A stretch of 64,000 nt of DNA from Bacteroidales bacterium. Lineage in GTDB: Bacteria; Bacteroidota; Bacteroidia; Bacteroidales; Marinilabiliaceae. Every line of letters begins with the position of its first letter. The stretch's first letter is position 1. This document shows positions 36,604 to 44,717 of the stretch, piece after piece. Position numbers and translations under genes: made by a program. The notes under the pieces were generated by a model, which did not search any database, was not told the DNA's origin, and was given only the letters and a program-made list of their open reading frames with translations. The DNA is taken from NCBI GenBank assembly GCA_017417385.1, contig JAFPZF010000058.1, positions 27,031 to 91,030 on the forward strand. The letters are read 5' to 3'.

Positions 36604-36686
36604 CATTGTTGATAAACAAGCCACAATGGATGTTTTAGTGGATGGTGTTTGTCTGGCGGATAAGAGTATAAAGAAGTATAAACGAT

Positions 36687-37577
36687 ATGGAAGTACAGTA
36701 TTTCAGTCATGACTATAATGCGAGGCGGGACCGGAAGATGGTTCGTCTTCGACTACAGATGGGTTATGAAGGAGTCGGGATATTCTGGTCGATAGTAGAG
36801 TATCTGTATGAGAACGGTAACGAGTGTCGGCGGGAGGACGTTGACATCATGGCGGACGACCTACGAGTCGAGGAGGGGACTCTCAGGAGAGTCCTTGAGG
36901 AGTTTGGTCTCTTCGAGAGCGACGGGGAGCGGTATTGGTCGGAGAGTATAGCTCGGAGGCTTGAGGAGCGGAGCAAGAGGAGCAAGGTGCAGTCGGAAAA
37001 CGCGAAGAAGAGGGTGAGGGGAGAAGTGAGAGAGAGAAAAGATGGAGGAAAAGATGGAGGAAGAGAGGGAAGCGAAGGGGAAGAAGGGGAAGAATGGGAA
37101 GAAGTGGAGAGAAATGGCTGGGGATTGGCTGAGCCAAATGGAGAAGTTGGCTGGAGGTTGGCTGAGCCAAATGGGGATAAAATAAAAGAAAAAGAAAAAG
37201 AGAAAGATATTAATACCCCCATAGCCCCCAAGGGGGCGAGGACGACCCCGAGACGCGTTGCTGCAATGAAATTCGATTTCAGTGTTGAGGCTCGTCCGGA
37301 GTGGATGATGGCGGAGATGGCAGGTGCGTTCAAGGAGTGGATAGAGTACAAGCGAGGTCGGCGGAGCGGTTATGCGAACGAGCGGACAGCGCGGACGTGC
37401 TACGAGGAGCTGATGCGATGGGCCTGCGGGAGCGTGGAGGCTGCGACACGGCGGATAAGGGTGGCGATAGCGAACAACTGGCAGGGCCTAGTCTTTGACG
37501 ACGGGAGTGGCAGGAGAGCGGCGGCAAGCGTCGGCAACGTCGGGACGTTGATAGGCAGACGAATAACAGAATTCTGA
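36687..37577 (+). CDS. DUF4373 (Lin1244/Lin1753-like) replication-type protein
   Basis: A 296-aa protein. The N-terminal DUF4373 domain (residues 1-95; VQYFSHDYNARRDRKMVRLR) is a winged-helix module common in phage and plasmid replication initiators of DnaD type. A low-complexity Glu/Gly/Arg linker (about 100-170) contains a short duplicated GLAEPNG peptide. The C-terminal segment (about 190-270; MAGAFKEWIEYKRGRR) is typical of these proteins. No other phage or integrative-element genes are near, so it is a domesticated or relict gene. A terminator of the convergent gene lies just after it. Confidence 0.8.
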   Translation: MEVQYFSHDYNARRDRKMVRLRLQMGYEGVGIFWSIVEYLYENGNECRREDVDIMADDLRVEEGTLRRVLEEFGLFESDGERYWSESIARRLEERSKRSKVQSENAKKRVRGEVRERKDGGKDGGREGSEGEEGEEWEEVERNGWGLAEPNGEVGWRLAEPNGDKIKEKEKEKDINTPIAPKGARTTPRRVAAMKFDFSVEARPEWMMAEMAGAFKEWIEYKRGRRSGYANERTARTCYEELMRWACGSVEAATRRIRVAIANNWQGLVFDDGSGRRAAASVGNVGTLIGRRITEF

Positions 37578-37599
37578 TGGTGGAGAAGGCACACAGAAA

Positions 37600-37625
37600 G
37601 GGGCTATCCTGTGCAGGACAGCCCC
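37600..37625 (-). terminator. Terminator of the riboswitch-controlled operon
   Basis: A 12-bp stem (GGGGCTATCCTG against CAGGACAGCCCC, one mismatch) with a two-base loop. On the minus strand it is followed by TTTCTGTG. It lies 30 bases past the stop of the 798-aa gene and close to the end of the convergent DUF4373 gene. Confidence 0.75.
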
Positions 37626-37655
37626 CTGGTAATCAGCCGTTTAGGTTGGCTTGTG

Positions 37656-40052
37656 TTACTTGATGACAATCTTCTTGCCGCTGCGGAAGTAGATTCCAGG
37701 CTTGGAGAAGTCCTTGACCTTACGTCCGGTGAGGTCGTAGATAGGAGCGTTGGCGTCGAGAGCCTTCTTGGTGTTGAGGCTGGTGACGACGCTGCCGTCT
37801 GGGGTCATGGTGATGTTGACGACAATCTCCTTGTCGGACGACTCGTCGATAGTCAGCGTCGTCGAGAAGTCCTCGAAGCCAGTTGCAGTTGCGGTGACAG
37901 TGTAGGTTCCGAGAGTAGCGGTGAACGTCCCGTCGGTGTTGGCGGTAGCAGGCTCGCTGACAGAGACCTCGGCGCCGTCGACATTGACGACAGGGCGGAT
38001 AGTGAACTTCGGAGCTGGTGTCACGTTGATGGCGATATCAGGTATTGCGCCGAAGTAGGTCTTGTGGGCGATGGCTGTGAAGTTGGCAGCGCGGCCGATG
38101 TAGCGGCTCGTGTTGCGGTGGTTGCCGATAGGGTCTCCGAAGCCAGTCAGCTGGAGGACACCCTCGTTGAGGACGAGCTGCGGGTTCTGCTCGGCGTCGT
38201 AGTCGTCTGGGATAGTGACGGTGAGAGCCTGAGCGTCTGGGGCGGAGCCGAAGGTGTACTGACCCTTGCCGAGGACGAGAGACGTCCCGTTAGGAGTTCC
38301 GTTGTAGGTCACGTAGGCAGTCATGTTGTAGATGCCAGCCATCTTGTTGGCCGGGTGGCGGAGACCAGAGTACTGGACCTTGACCTTGTCGCCAGGGTAG
38401 AAGACCTTGCTATCCTCGCGGGTCACGTTGGATATCTCGCGGTGGCACTTCTTAGCGGTGAGGACCTGATAGACAGCGTTTCCCTCGGCATCCGAGAGTC
38501 GGACAATCTGTCGGCCCTCCTTGAGGAGGATAGAGTAGGAGTTGTCGTCGTTCTTCGTGACGCCGTCGGTAGAGAAGCCGTTGTAGGTCGCCATGCGGTC
38601 GCCGATAGTCGGGTAGGCGATCTCGACCTTAGAGACACCCTCTGGGGCGAAGGTGAAGACGTAGCCAACCTCGGAGTCGAGGTAGTAGAATACGTCGTGC
38701 TCAGCGTCGACGTTGGCGCCTGCGAGCTTCATCGTGTTGGCGTTGTAGTCCTCGTTGACAGTCATGTTCGGGGTGAGGTTAGCCTCGTCGTCTCCGACAG
38801 TGACGACGAAGGCGGCAGTGTTCTCAGGCCAGATAGCTCCCCAGAAGTTACCGCCCAGGATAGGAGTCTTGTCGGTGCCCTTGAAGTAGTTGACGTCGAT
38901 AGCGTCGTAGGTGACGAGGACGATAGCCGTACCGTTGCCGACAGCGGAGAGAGTAGCCCATGGGTCGGACGGGTCGGAGTTGTCGATCGTGACGACGTCG
39001 TTGGACTTCTGGCCGTCTGTGTTGATGACAGTATAGTGGAAGTCAGGCTCGAAGAAGTAGTTGTTCATCGAGTTGTCCGTAAGCTCCCATGAGCGCATAG
39101 CGTGGAGGTCGAACTTGTCGCCGTTGTTGAGGCGCAGGTGGCCACGCTCGTTGATGTTGATGAAGATGTCTCCAGTCTCGTAGCCGTTGTTCTCGGCGAC
39201 GTCGTGATTGATAGTTGCCGGGTCGAAAGCCTCGTAGTCGGCGTCCGTGAAGGCGATCTGCGGGCGCTGAGCCTCGTCCGCCTTCATAGTGAAGAAGCCA
39301 GCCTGCGTCAGTCCGTCCTTGCGCCAGGTGCGGTAGTTGTAGACGAGGCCATCGCCGAGGAAGTAGGTGAGCGTCTTAGTCTCGCCGGTGGTCTCGACGT
39401 TGATAGGCTCGACCGTCTTGAACTTGACGAAGTGGAGCGGCTTGGTGCCGAGGACGAAGTTGGCGTCGCTAGGCACGGAGATCGAGAAGTCGTAGCCGAG
39501 GGGGATCTTACCCGAGACGGTGCTGCTATTAGTCAGCGTCGCCTGTTTCTCGAAAGGCAGGTAGTTCTCAGCCTGGTGAGCCTCGCTCGGAGTCAGAGTG
39601 AGCTGGTAGCTATTGCCGTTGAAGGCGAGGAAAGTCTTGCGGCCAGCGGTGACGCTATTGCCGAGGGTCTGGTTGACAGTCGTGCCCTCCTTAGTCAGGA
39701 CGGTGACGTTGACAGAGTAGTCGTTGTCGGCAGTCCAGTCCTTGTTGGTAGCGTAGGCCGTGTTGGTCAGGATGGTGAACGCCTGCTCGTCGGTGTCGTC
39801 GATAGTCAGTTCGATAGAGCCGTTGACAGTCTCGCCGTCCTTAGCGATAGCCGTCAGCGTGTAGGTGCCGGCTGTGGCGGAGAACGAGTAGACATATTTC
39901 TCAGGGTCGCCAGTCTTGACGGCAGCACCCGAGACCTTGTCGGTCAGCGTCATGGTTGTCGATGTCGTGTTCATCGTCACCGTCACGTTCGTCGCGCTGC
40001 TTGCGGAGGCGAACAGACCCAAGAGAATGAAAGATAAGAATGTTTGCTTCAT
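37656..40052 (-). CDS. Large secreted protein of unknown function in the cobalamin operon
   Basis: A 798-aa protein with a signal peptide (residues 1-20) and no lipobox. The N-terminal region (about 22-100) and a segment near 670-760 look like PEGA or carboxypeptidase-regulatory-type beta sandwiches (GTYTVTATATGFEDFSTTL). The middle is predicted beta-rich and unrecognised. The last 30 residues (YDLTGRKVKDFSKPGIYF, then KKIVIK) resemble a type IX secretion tail. It is the third gene behind a cobalamin riboswitch, 14 bases after the BtuG-like gene, so a role in surface capture of cobalamin or a corrinoid is a reasonable inference. I do not see the DUF4465 pattern of BtuH. Confidence 0.7.
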   Translation of the reverse strand: MKQTFLSFILLGLFASASSATNVTVTMNTTSTTMTLTDKVSGAAVKTGDPEKYVYSFSATAGTYTLTAIAKDGETVNGSIELTIDDTDEQAFTILTNTAYATNKDWTADNDYSVNVTVLTKEGTTVNQTLGNSVTAGRKTFLAFNGNSYQLTLTPSEAHQAENYLPFEKQATLTNSSTVSGKIPLGYDFSISVPSDANFVLGTKPLHFVKFKTVEPINVETTGETKTLTYFLGDGLVYNYRTWRKDGLTQAGFFTMKADEAQRPQIAFTDADYEAFDPATINHDVAENNGYETGDIFININERGHLRLNNGDKFDLHAMRSWELTDNSMNNYFFEPDFHYTVINTDGQKSNDVVTIDNSDPSDPWATLSAVGNGTAIVLVTYDAIDVNYFKGTDKTPILGGNFWGAIWPENTAAFVVTVGDDEANLTPNMTVNEDYNANTMKLAGANVDAEHDVFYYLDSEVGYVFTFAPEGVSKVEIAYPTIGDRMATYNGFSTDGVTKNDDNSYSILLKEGRQIVRLSDAEGNAVYQVLTAKKCHREISNVTREDSKVFYPGDKVKVQYSGLRHPANKMAGIYNMTAYVTYNGTPNGTSLVLGKGQYTFGSAPDAQALTVTIPDDYDAEQNPQLVLNEGVLQLTGFGDPIGNHRNTSRYIGRAANFTAIAHKTYFGAIPDIAINVTPAPKFTIRPVVNVDGAEVSVSEPATANTDGTFTATLGTYTVTATATGFEDFSTTLTIDESSDKEIVVNITMTPDGSVVTSLNTKKALDANAPIYDLTGRKVKDFSKPGIYFRSGKKIVIK

Positions 40053-40066
40053 GTATGATTGATTAA

Positions 40067-41341
40067 TTAATGATTGATTGTCGTTTGAAGAACGTTCAGT
40101 CTGCCGTTCCTGATGAAGATGCCGGAGGGTTTCGTCAGACGTCTGCCCAGAAGGTCGTAGGCGTAACCGTCAGAGAGATTGTCGGCACCAGAGATGTTGC
40201 GGATGTTGTCAGTCGATGATGGGGGTAGGGCGAGAAAGTGGGCTGGGTTGATATACACCTTGTGCCTCCCGAGCAGGGTGCCGTCTGGGGACCACTGATA
40301 TAGTTCGCCGGCGGCGGCGAAGGCGCCGGCATCAGTGGCGTAGATGAAGCCCGAGTAAGGGTTGACGTAGATGCCGTAGGGGGAGCTCATTGACATGAGG
40401 TCGGGCAAGACAGAGCCGATGTTGATAGCCTCGATGCCGTCCTCGCCGTGGGAGAGCATAACCTTCTCAGGGTCGATAATGTTGTAGTCGAAAGTGTACT
40501 CGTTCGTGTAGAAAGAGAAGCGCGAGCCGATAGCCATGAAGCGGCCGTCGGTCATCGTACAGTTGTAGGTCGCGGCGTAGTCGAGACGGGTGAAGCAGCC
40601 GGTGAGATTGCCGTCGAGTGCCTCGTCGCAGTCGAGAATGATGCAGGCGGCAGGGACCTCGTAGTAGTCGCCGGGCGAGTTGATGCAGAGGAAGCGTCCG
40701 CTCTGAGACATCTTGCCGAAGAGGTTAATCTGGTGAGTGTCGATAGTGTTGACGACCTCCATAGACTCCGCGTCCAGGATGCTGACCGTCGTCTCGTGGT
40801 CGTGCCCCTCCTCGAAGGCGTAGCCGCCGGTGTTGGCGACGAAGAGGTGACCCTTGTAGAGGGCGATGCCTTCGGGCTCGTAGCCCACCTCGGTAGCGTC
40901 GATGACAGAGAACGACTCGACGTCGATCTTAGCCACGAAGCCACGTTCGAAGGACTTGAGGCCCTTGGTAGTCTCGCACTCGTGGGCGTAGCTCGTCACG
41001 TAGACATAGCGACCGTCTGAGCAGAGCTTACGGTTGTTAGGGATGTCCTCGGTGGCGGTGACAGCGGTGCCGTCTGGTGTCATGAACTGGACAATGTTAG
41101 ACCAGTTGACAGCGATGGCGATAAGGTCTGGGTTGACCATGATGATGTCGTTAGGCGTGTCGCCTATCTTGAAGCCATTCTTCTCGCGGAACCACTGGTT
41201 GCTGACGATCTCGCCGTCCTCAAAATAAGTGACGCGACCATTGTCCGCCTGCCAAGTACCCTCGTTGAGAATGATCAGCCTCTCCTGGGCGAAGGAGACG
41301 GCAGACAGCAGGCAGAGAAGGAGCAGGAGTGATGATTTCAT
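40067..41341 (-). CDS. BtuG-like/YncE-type beta-propeller protein (DUF5074)
   Basis: A 424-aa secreted protein with a signal peptide (residues 1-18) and repeated beta-propeller blades (for example VGYEPEGIALYKGHLFVANTGG, here split as EPEGIALYKGHLFVAN then TGG, and PYGIYVNPYSGFIYATD). In Bacteroides, BtuG proteins of this family bind cobalamin very tightly at the surface and pair with BtuB. The gene start overlaps the BtuB-like stop (ATGA), which supports that role. Unlike the lipoprotein BtuG, no lipobox is visible; the C-terminus (YDLLGRRLTKPSGIFIRN) instead resembles a type IX secretion tail. That difference is notable. Confidence 0.8.
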   Translation of the reverse strand: MKSSLLLLLCLLSAVSFAQERLIILNEGTWQADNGRVTYFEDGEIVSNQWFREKNGFKIGDTPNDIIMVNPDLIAIAVNWSNIVQFMTPDGTAVTATEDIPNNRKLCSDGRYVYVTSYAHECETTKGLKSFERGFVAKIDVESFSVIDATEVGYEPEGIALYKGHLFVANTGGYAFEEGHDHETTVSILDAESMEVVNTIDTHQINLFGKMSQSGRFLCINSPGDYYEVPAACIILDCDEALDGNLTGCFTRLDYAATYNCTMTDGRFMAIGSRFSFYTNEYTFDYNIIDPEKVMLSHGEDGIEAINIGSVLPDLMSMSSPYGIYVNPYSGFIYATDAGAFAAAGELYQWSPDGTLLGRHKVYINPAHFLALPPSSTDNIRNISGADNLSDGYAYDLLGRRLTKPSGIFIRNGRLNVLQTTINH

Positions 41342-43332
41342 ATACCGAATACAAAAGTTAGTTTGTAGTTGCGTCCCGGCATAGGGTAGCGCGGGAGGTG
41401 TTCATATTGCTCGTCGAAGAGGTCGCAGATCTCGAGGCAGAGACCAGCGGAGACCTTGTCGATACGGTGGTTGTAGGTCAGCTTAGTGTCCACATTGTGG
41501 TAGGGGCGGAGGATGTCTTCCGGGTCGGCGTAGGACCACATACGTTCGCCGACATATATATAGGACGTCGTAAGCTGGAGACTACGCCAGGCGATGATAC
41601 CGGTCAGATTAGTAGATAGGCGTGGGGAGTAGCAGATCGGCTTGTCGTAGGTATCCTCGTCGTCGGGGTCGGAGCGGTTGACGTCACGCTGGAGAGTCAG
41701 GGAGGAGATGAGGGAGAGCTGCCAGTCGTCGTGGAGAGCGTATTGCCCTTTGGCGGTCGCGTTGAGGCCACGGCAGAAAGTGTAGCCGTAGTTCATCATC
41801 GTCCACGTGTAGGTCCCTTTGAGAGGGAGGCAGACGATACGGTTCTCAATCTTGTTCTGGTAGATGTCCGCCTGAACAGAAGCGGCGAAGCGGGACGAGG
41901 CGAAGTGGTATTCAGCGCCGATGTTGAGCTGCTTCGTGTACTCCGGTTTCAGGTTGCGGTTGCCGACCTGCGTATAGTAGAGGTCGTTGAGCGTCGGGGC
42001 GCGGAAGATCTTCTTGTACCAAGTGCGGAGCGTCAGATTGTCGAGCGAGTAGGCGAGGGAGAAGGATGGCGTCCAGCGGTCGAGCGGGTTGGCAGCGCCC
42101 ACGTTGGCGAAAGTGTCGTCGTGGTAGTGCTGGTGGAGGATGGAGGCAGCGGCCTGGAGACCCAGGTAGTTAGCTTGGAGGGCGAAGACCTGTTTCTGGT
42201 CACGGCGGATGACGTCGTCGAACTTCTTGAGGTCGGCCTTGAGCCTCGTCCAGCGATAGTCGTAGCTCGAGGAGAGGGAGAGCCAGTCCCAGCGTGTGAA
42301 GGCGTAGCAGAGGGAGGCGTAGATGTCGTCTTGGCGATAGTGGTTGTTGACACGAGCAGTGTTCTGATTCTCAGGGTAATCAGTGCAGTAGCGGAGACGC
42401 TCGTTAGTGTATTTAGAGTTCAGCTTGACGTTGTGCTGGTCGGCGAAGACCTTGTGGTAGCTAGCCTGAAGGAAGAAGTCGTGATCCCATTCACGGCCGA
42501 CATTGATATACTTGTCGCTCAGACGTCGGACGATGCCGCCTGGGCAGCCACGGTTGGAGTCGTAGTAGTAGACGTGTGAGGCGAAGCCGCCGTGGAAGAG
42601 AGCTGCCTCGATACGGCCGTAGCGGATGTCGCTGTTGGCGCGTCGGCCCGTAGTGTCCTCGAACTCAGTATGGTAGCGGAAAGGGTAGTTGCCGCGGGAC
42701 TTCGTCCATTCGCCGTCGATGAAGCCGCACCAGCCGTTGTGGTTGAACTGGACGTTGGCCTTAGCCATGTAGGTCGAGAAAGAGGCGACACGGAGTTGGA
42801 CGTCGAGGGAGTCCTTAGTCGGTCGGCGTGTGCGCATGTAGACCGTAGCGCCGGAGGCGTATTCGTTGGCGGACTGGCAGGCGCTGAGCTTGTTGGCGTT
42901 GTAGAGGGATACCGACTCCATCGAGGAGAGAGAGAACTTGCCGAGGTCGACAGTCCCGTTTTGTGCGTTGGTGATGCGGATTCCGTCGAGGTAGATGCCG
43001 ACGTGCTGGGCGCCGAGGGAGCGGACGTTGATAGTTTTGAGGCCACCGAGACCGCCGTAGTCCTTGATCTGGACGCCTGCGAAGTATTTAAGGGCGTCGG
43101 CGACGGAGGTCGTGCTAAGGGCTTGGAGGGTAGCGCCTTGCATAGTCTGGGATGTAGCTATCGTACGTTTGTTGAAGGAAGAGACGACCGTGACCTCGTC
43201 AATATGCTGGACGCTGTCGAGACGGCTGGAAGTGCCATCTTGCAAGGAAGACTGCGCTACGGCGGGAAGTGAGAATACACAACACGCCAATAGCAGACAT
43301 CTAATATCTGTATGACTCTTAAGTAGTAACAT
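41338..43332 (-). CDS. BtuB-like TonB-dependent cobalamin receptor
   Basis: A 664-aa outer-membrane receptor. I chose the start at 43332 (MLLLKSHTD, followed by a signal peptide ending LPAVAQ). A longer reading frame begins at 43509, but its first 59 codons run through the conserved riboswitch and make no sense as protein. The plug domain (VADALKYFAGVQIKDYGG, then VRSLGAQHVGIYLDGIRI) and a barrel ending KLTFVFGI are typical of the BtuB group. Cobalamin as ligand rests on the riboswitch and the BtuG-like neighbour. It is expressed when the vitamin is scarce. Confidence 0.9.
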   Translation of the reverse strand: MLLLKSHTDIRCLLLACCVFSLPAVAQSSLQDGTSSRLDSVQHIDEVTVVSSFNKRTIATSQTMQGATLQALSTTSVADALKYFAGVQIKDYGGLGGLKTINVRSLGAQHVGIYLDGIRITNAQNGTVDLGKFSLSSMESVSLYNANKLSACQSANEYASGATVYMRTRRPTKDSLDVQLRVASFSTYMAKANVQFNHNGWCGFIDGEWTKSRGNYPFRYHTEFEDTTGRRANSDIRYGRIEAALFHGGFASHVYYYDSNRGCPGGIVRRLSDKYINVGREWDHDFFLQASYHKVFADQHNVKLNSKYTNERLRYCTDYPENQNTARVNNHYRQDDIYASLCYAFTRWDWLSLSSSYDYRWTRLKADLKKFDDVIRRDQKQVFALQANYLGLQAAASILHQHYHDDTFANVGAANPLDRWTPSFSLAYSLDNLTLRTWYKKIFRAPTLNDLYYTQVGNRNLKPEYTKQLNIGAEYHFASSRFAASVQADIYQNKIENRIVCLPLKGTYTWTMMNYGYTFCRGLNATAKGQYALHDDWQLSLISSLTLQRDVNRSDPDDEDTYDKPICYSPRLSTNLTGIIAWRSLQLTTSYIYVGERMWSYADPEDILRPYHNVDTKLTYNHRIDKVSAGLCLEICDLFDEQYEHLPRYPMPGRNYKLTFVFGI

Positions 43333-43367
43333 TTTTCGTCTAAGTCCATCCCGAGGGACCTGTGGTG

Positions 43368-43550
43368 ACGTTGCAAAAGGCAGGTCTTCTGACTTGTCGT
43401 CAAGGGCCTGACGTCTTCCCGAGAAGCTCAGTGACATGGAGTCAGGCTGGTAACACGACATACAGCTGCTGGACAGTTCAGGCGTCTCACCTGATTCCCT
43501 TTTAATCATTGCTCACGAGGACCTACGCCGGGCATCGCAAAACATTGAAC
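43368..43550 (-). promoter_or_regulatory. Cobalamin (AdoCbl-class) riboswitch
   Basis: On the minus strand the conserved core is complete. AAGGGAAT with AGGTG lies at about 43488-43502, then CCTGAACTGTCC and CAGCAGCTGTA, then the CACTGAG / GGGAAGACG section. The B12 box AAGTCAGAAGACCTGCC is at 43379-43395. It sits 36 bases upstream of the BtuB-like start codon and would repress the operon when cobalamin is bound. The outer boundaries are approximate. Confidence 0.95.
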
Positions 43551-43562
43551 CGAATGCGGGAG

Positions 43563-43570
43563 CAAAGTTC
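43563..43570 (-). promoter_or_regulatory. Putative -7 box of the cobalamin operon
   Basis: On the minus strand this reads GAACTTTG, one mismatch in the TA of TAnnTTTG. It is placed just upstream of the riboswitch, as expected for a leader transcript of about 230 bases. Confidence 0.4.
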
Positions 43571-43853
43571 GTAAAAAAACTAATAGCATTAGAGGGTAAT
43601 AGAGAAAAAAACGCCACTTGGCATGGGATGGGAGTATTAAAATATACAAATAAGGCATTGAGGAGATAAATAGAAAAGAGGGTAGGGGGTTGGGAGGAAG
43701 GAGAGTGGAGAAGAAGGCGTGGAGAAGCGAAAGAAGTCGAAATAAGGGTAAATACGCACTTTTTAGTAGTAAAAGTTGAAAAAAGTTGCATATAAGTGAT
43801 TGATTATTCAGATAAATGTACTACTTTGCGGTGCTAACTAAAAACCAAGAACT
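43571..43853. other. Divergent intergenic region
   Basis: No gene. It is AT-rich with a purine-rich stretch near 43675-43740. Before the + strand gene at 43854, a TTG at 43800-43802, a 19-base spacer and TACTTTG at 43822-43828 form a possible promoter with a -7 box one base short. Confidence 0.4.
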
Positions 43854-44693
43854 ATGGATGATAAACAGAGGACGCCTGGCAAAGGCGGCTCGGGCATAAT
43901 AAGTATCGTCCTGAGCATAGTGGTAGTGTTTGTCGGGACGTTTTGTGGCCGTCAGATGAGAGAAAACACAGCGAGTGCGCAGAGAATGACGGAGCAAGGA
44001 ACGTCGAGGAGCTACCATCCTGACCTGAGCAGATATGCGGGTCAGGAGACATTCGAGGAGCCACAGGAGGTGGACTTAGGGCTATCCGTGTTGTGGGCGG
44101 ACCGCAACATTGGTGCGGACACGACATTTGAGGCTGGGGCGTATTTTGCCATAGGTGAGACGACGCCGAAGATGAAGTACGACTATGAGACGTATGAGTA
44201 TGCAGACCTCGAGTATTACAAGCAGAAGACAGACAGTCAGATGGAAGTCGCGAGCCGGTGTGCGGTTGGCGGTGGGCAGGTTGCGCAATGGCATTCGGCA
44301 AGCAGCGCGAGGCGGCTACTAAAGTATCAGAAGGGCGATGTCGATATAGACGTAGACGTTGCGAGGCTCAGACTCGGAGACGGATGGCGGTTGCCGACGC
44401 GTGCAGAGTGGGCTGAGCTAGTGTCTGCGGCGAAGATAAGTCGTGGGGAGACGGGGTGCCTACGGGTCGAGCGGAACGGGCGGGAGCTGTTGTTCCCGTG
44501 TGCGGGCTACGTACATGGCGACTGCATCACGTCTTACGAATGGGGTCAGACGGGGAGCTATCTCGTCAGTGACACATGTCGGAATCTAGTCGTCACGCGG
44601 TATGACGACAGGGAGATAGCGTTTCTCGGATTCTGGATGGACCCGTGGCGAGGCTTCAGTGTTAGGGCAGTGAAAGACAGGAGCCTGAATTGA
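43854..44693 (+). CDS. FISUMP-type (Fibrobacter major paralogous) domain protein
   Basis: A 279-aa protein with one N-terminal membrane helix (residues about 14-32) and no lipobox. From residue about 70 it shows the Bacteroidota/Fibrobacter FISUMP pattern: VDLGLSVLWADRNIGADTT, then AYFAIGETTP and RLGDGWRLPTRAEWAELV, with a C-terminal GFWMDPWRGFSVRAVKD. The fold is expected to resemble C-type lectin or formylglycine-enzyme domains. The molecular function is unknown. It is convergent with the RecD-like helicase gene, separated by 24 bases. Confidence 0.75.
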   Translation: MDDKQRTPGKGGSGIISIVLSIVVVFVGTFCGRQMRENTASAQRMTEQGTSRSYHPDLSRYAGQETFEEPQEVDLGLSVLWADRNIGADTTFEAGAYFAIGETTPKMKYDYETYEYADLEYYKQKTDSQMEVASRCAVGGGQVAQWHSASSARRLLKYQKGDVDIDVDVARLRLGDGWRLPTRAEWAELVSAAKISRGETGCLRVERNGRELLFPCAGYVHGDCITSYEWGQTGSYLVSDTCRNLVVTRYDDREIAFLGFWMDPWRGFSVRAVKDRSLN

Positions 44694-44717
44694 CGAGCGA
44701 GATAGCAGACGGGGCGT

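Noticed and set aside
37611..39092. A 493-residue + strand frame across the 798-aa gene
   Set aside because: The minus-strand gene has a signal peptide, operon context and a tail shared with other proteins; the + frame has none.
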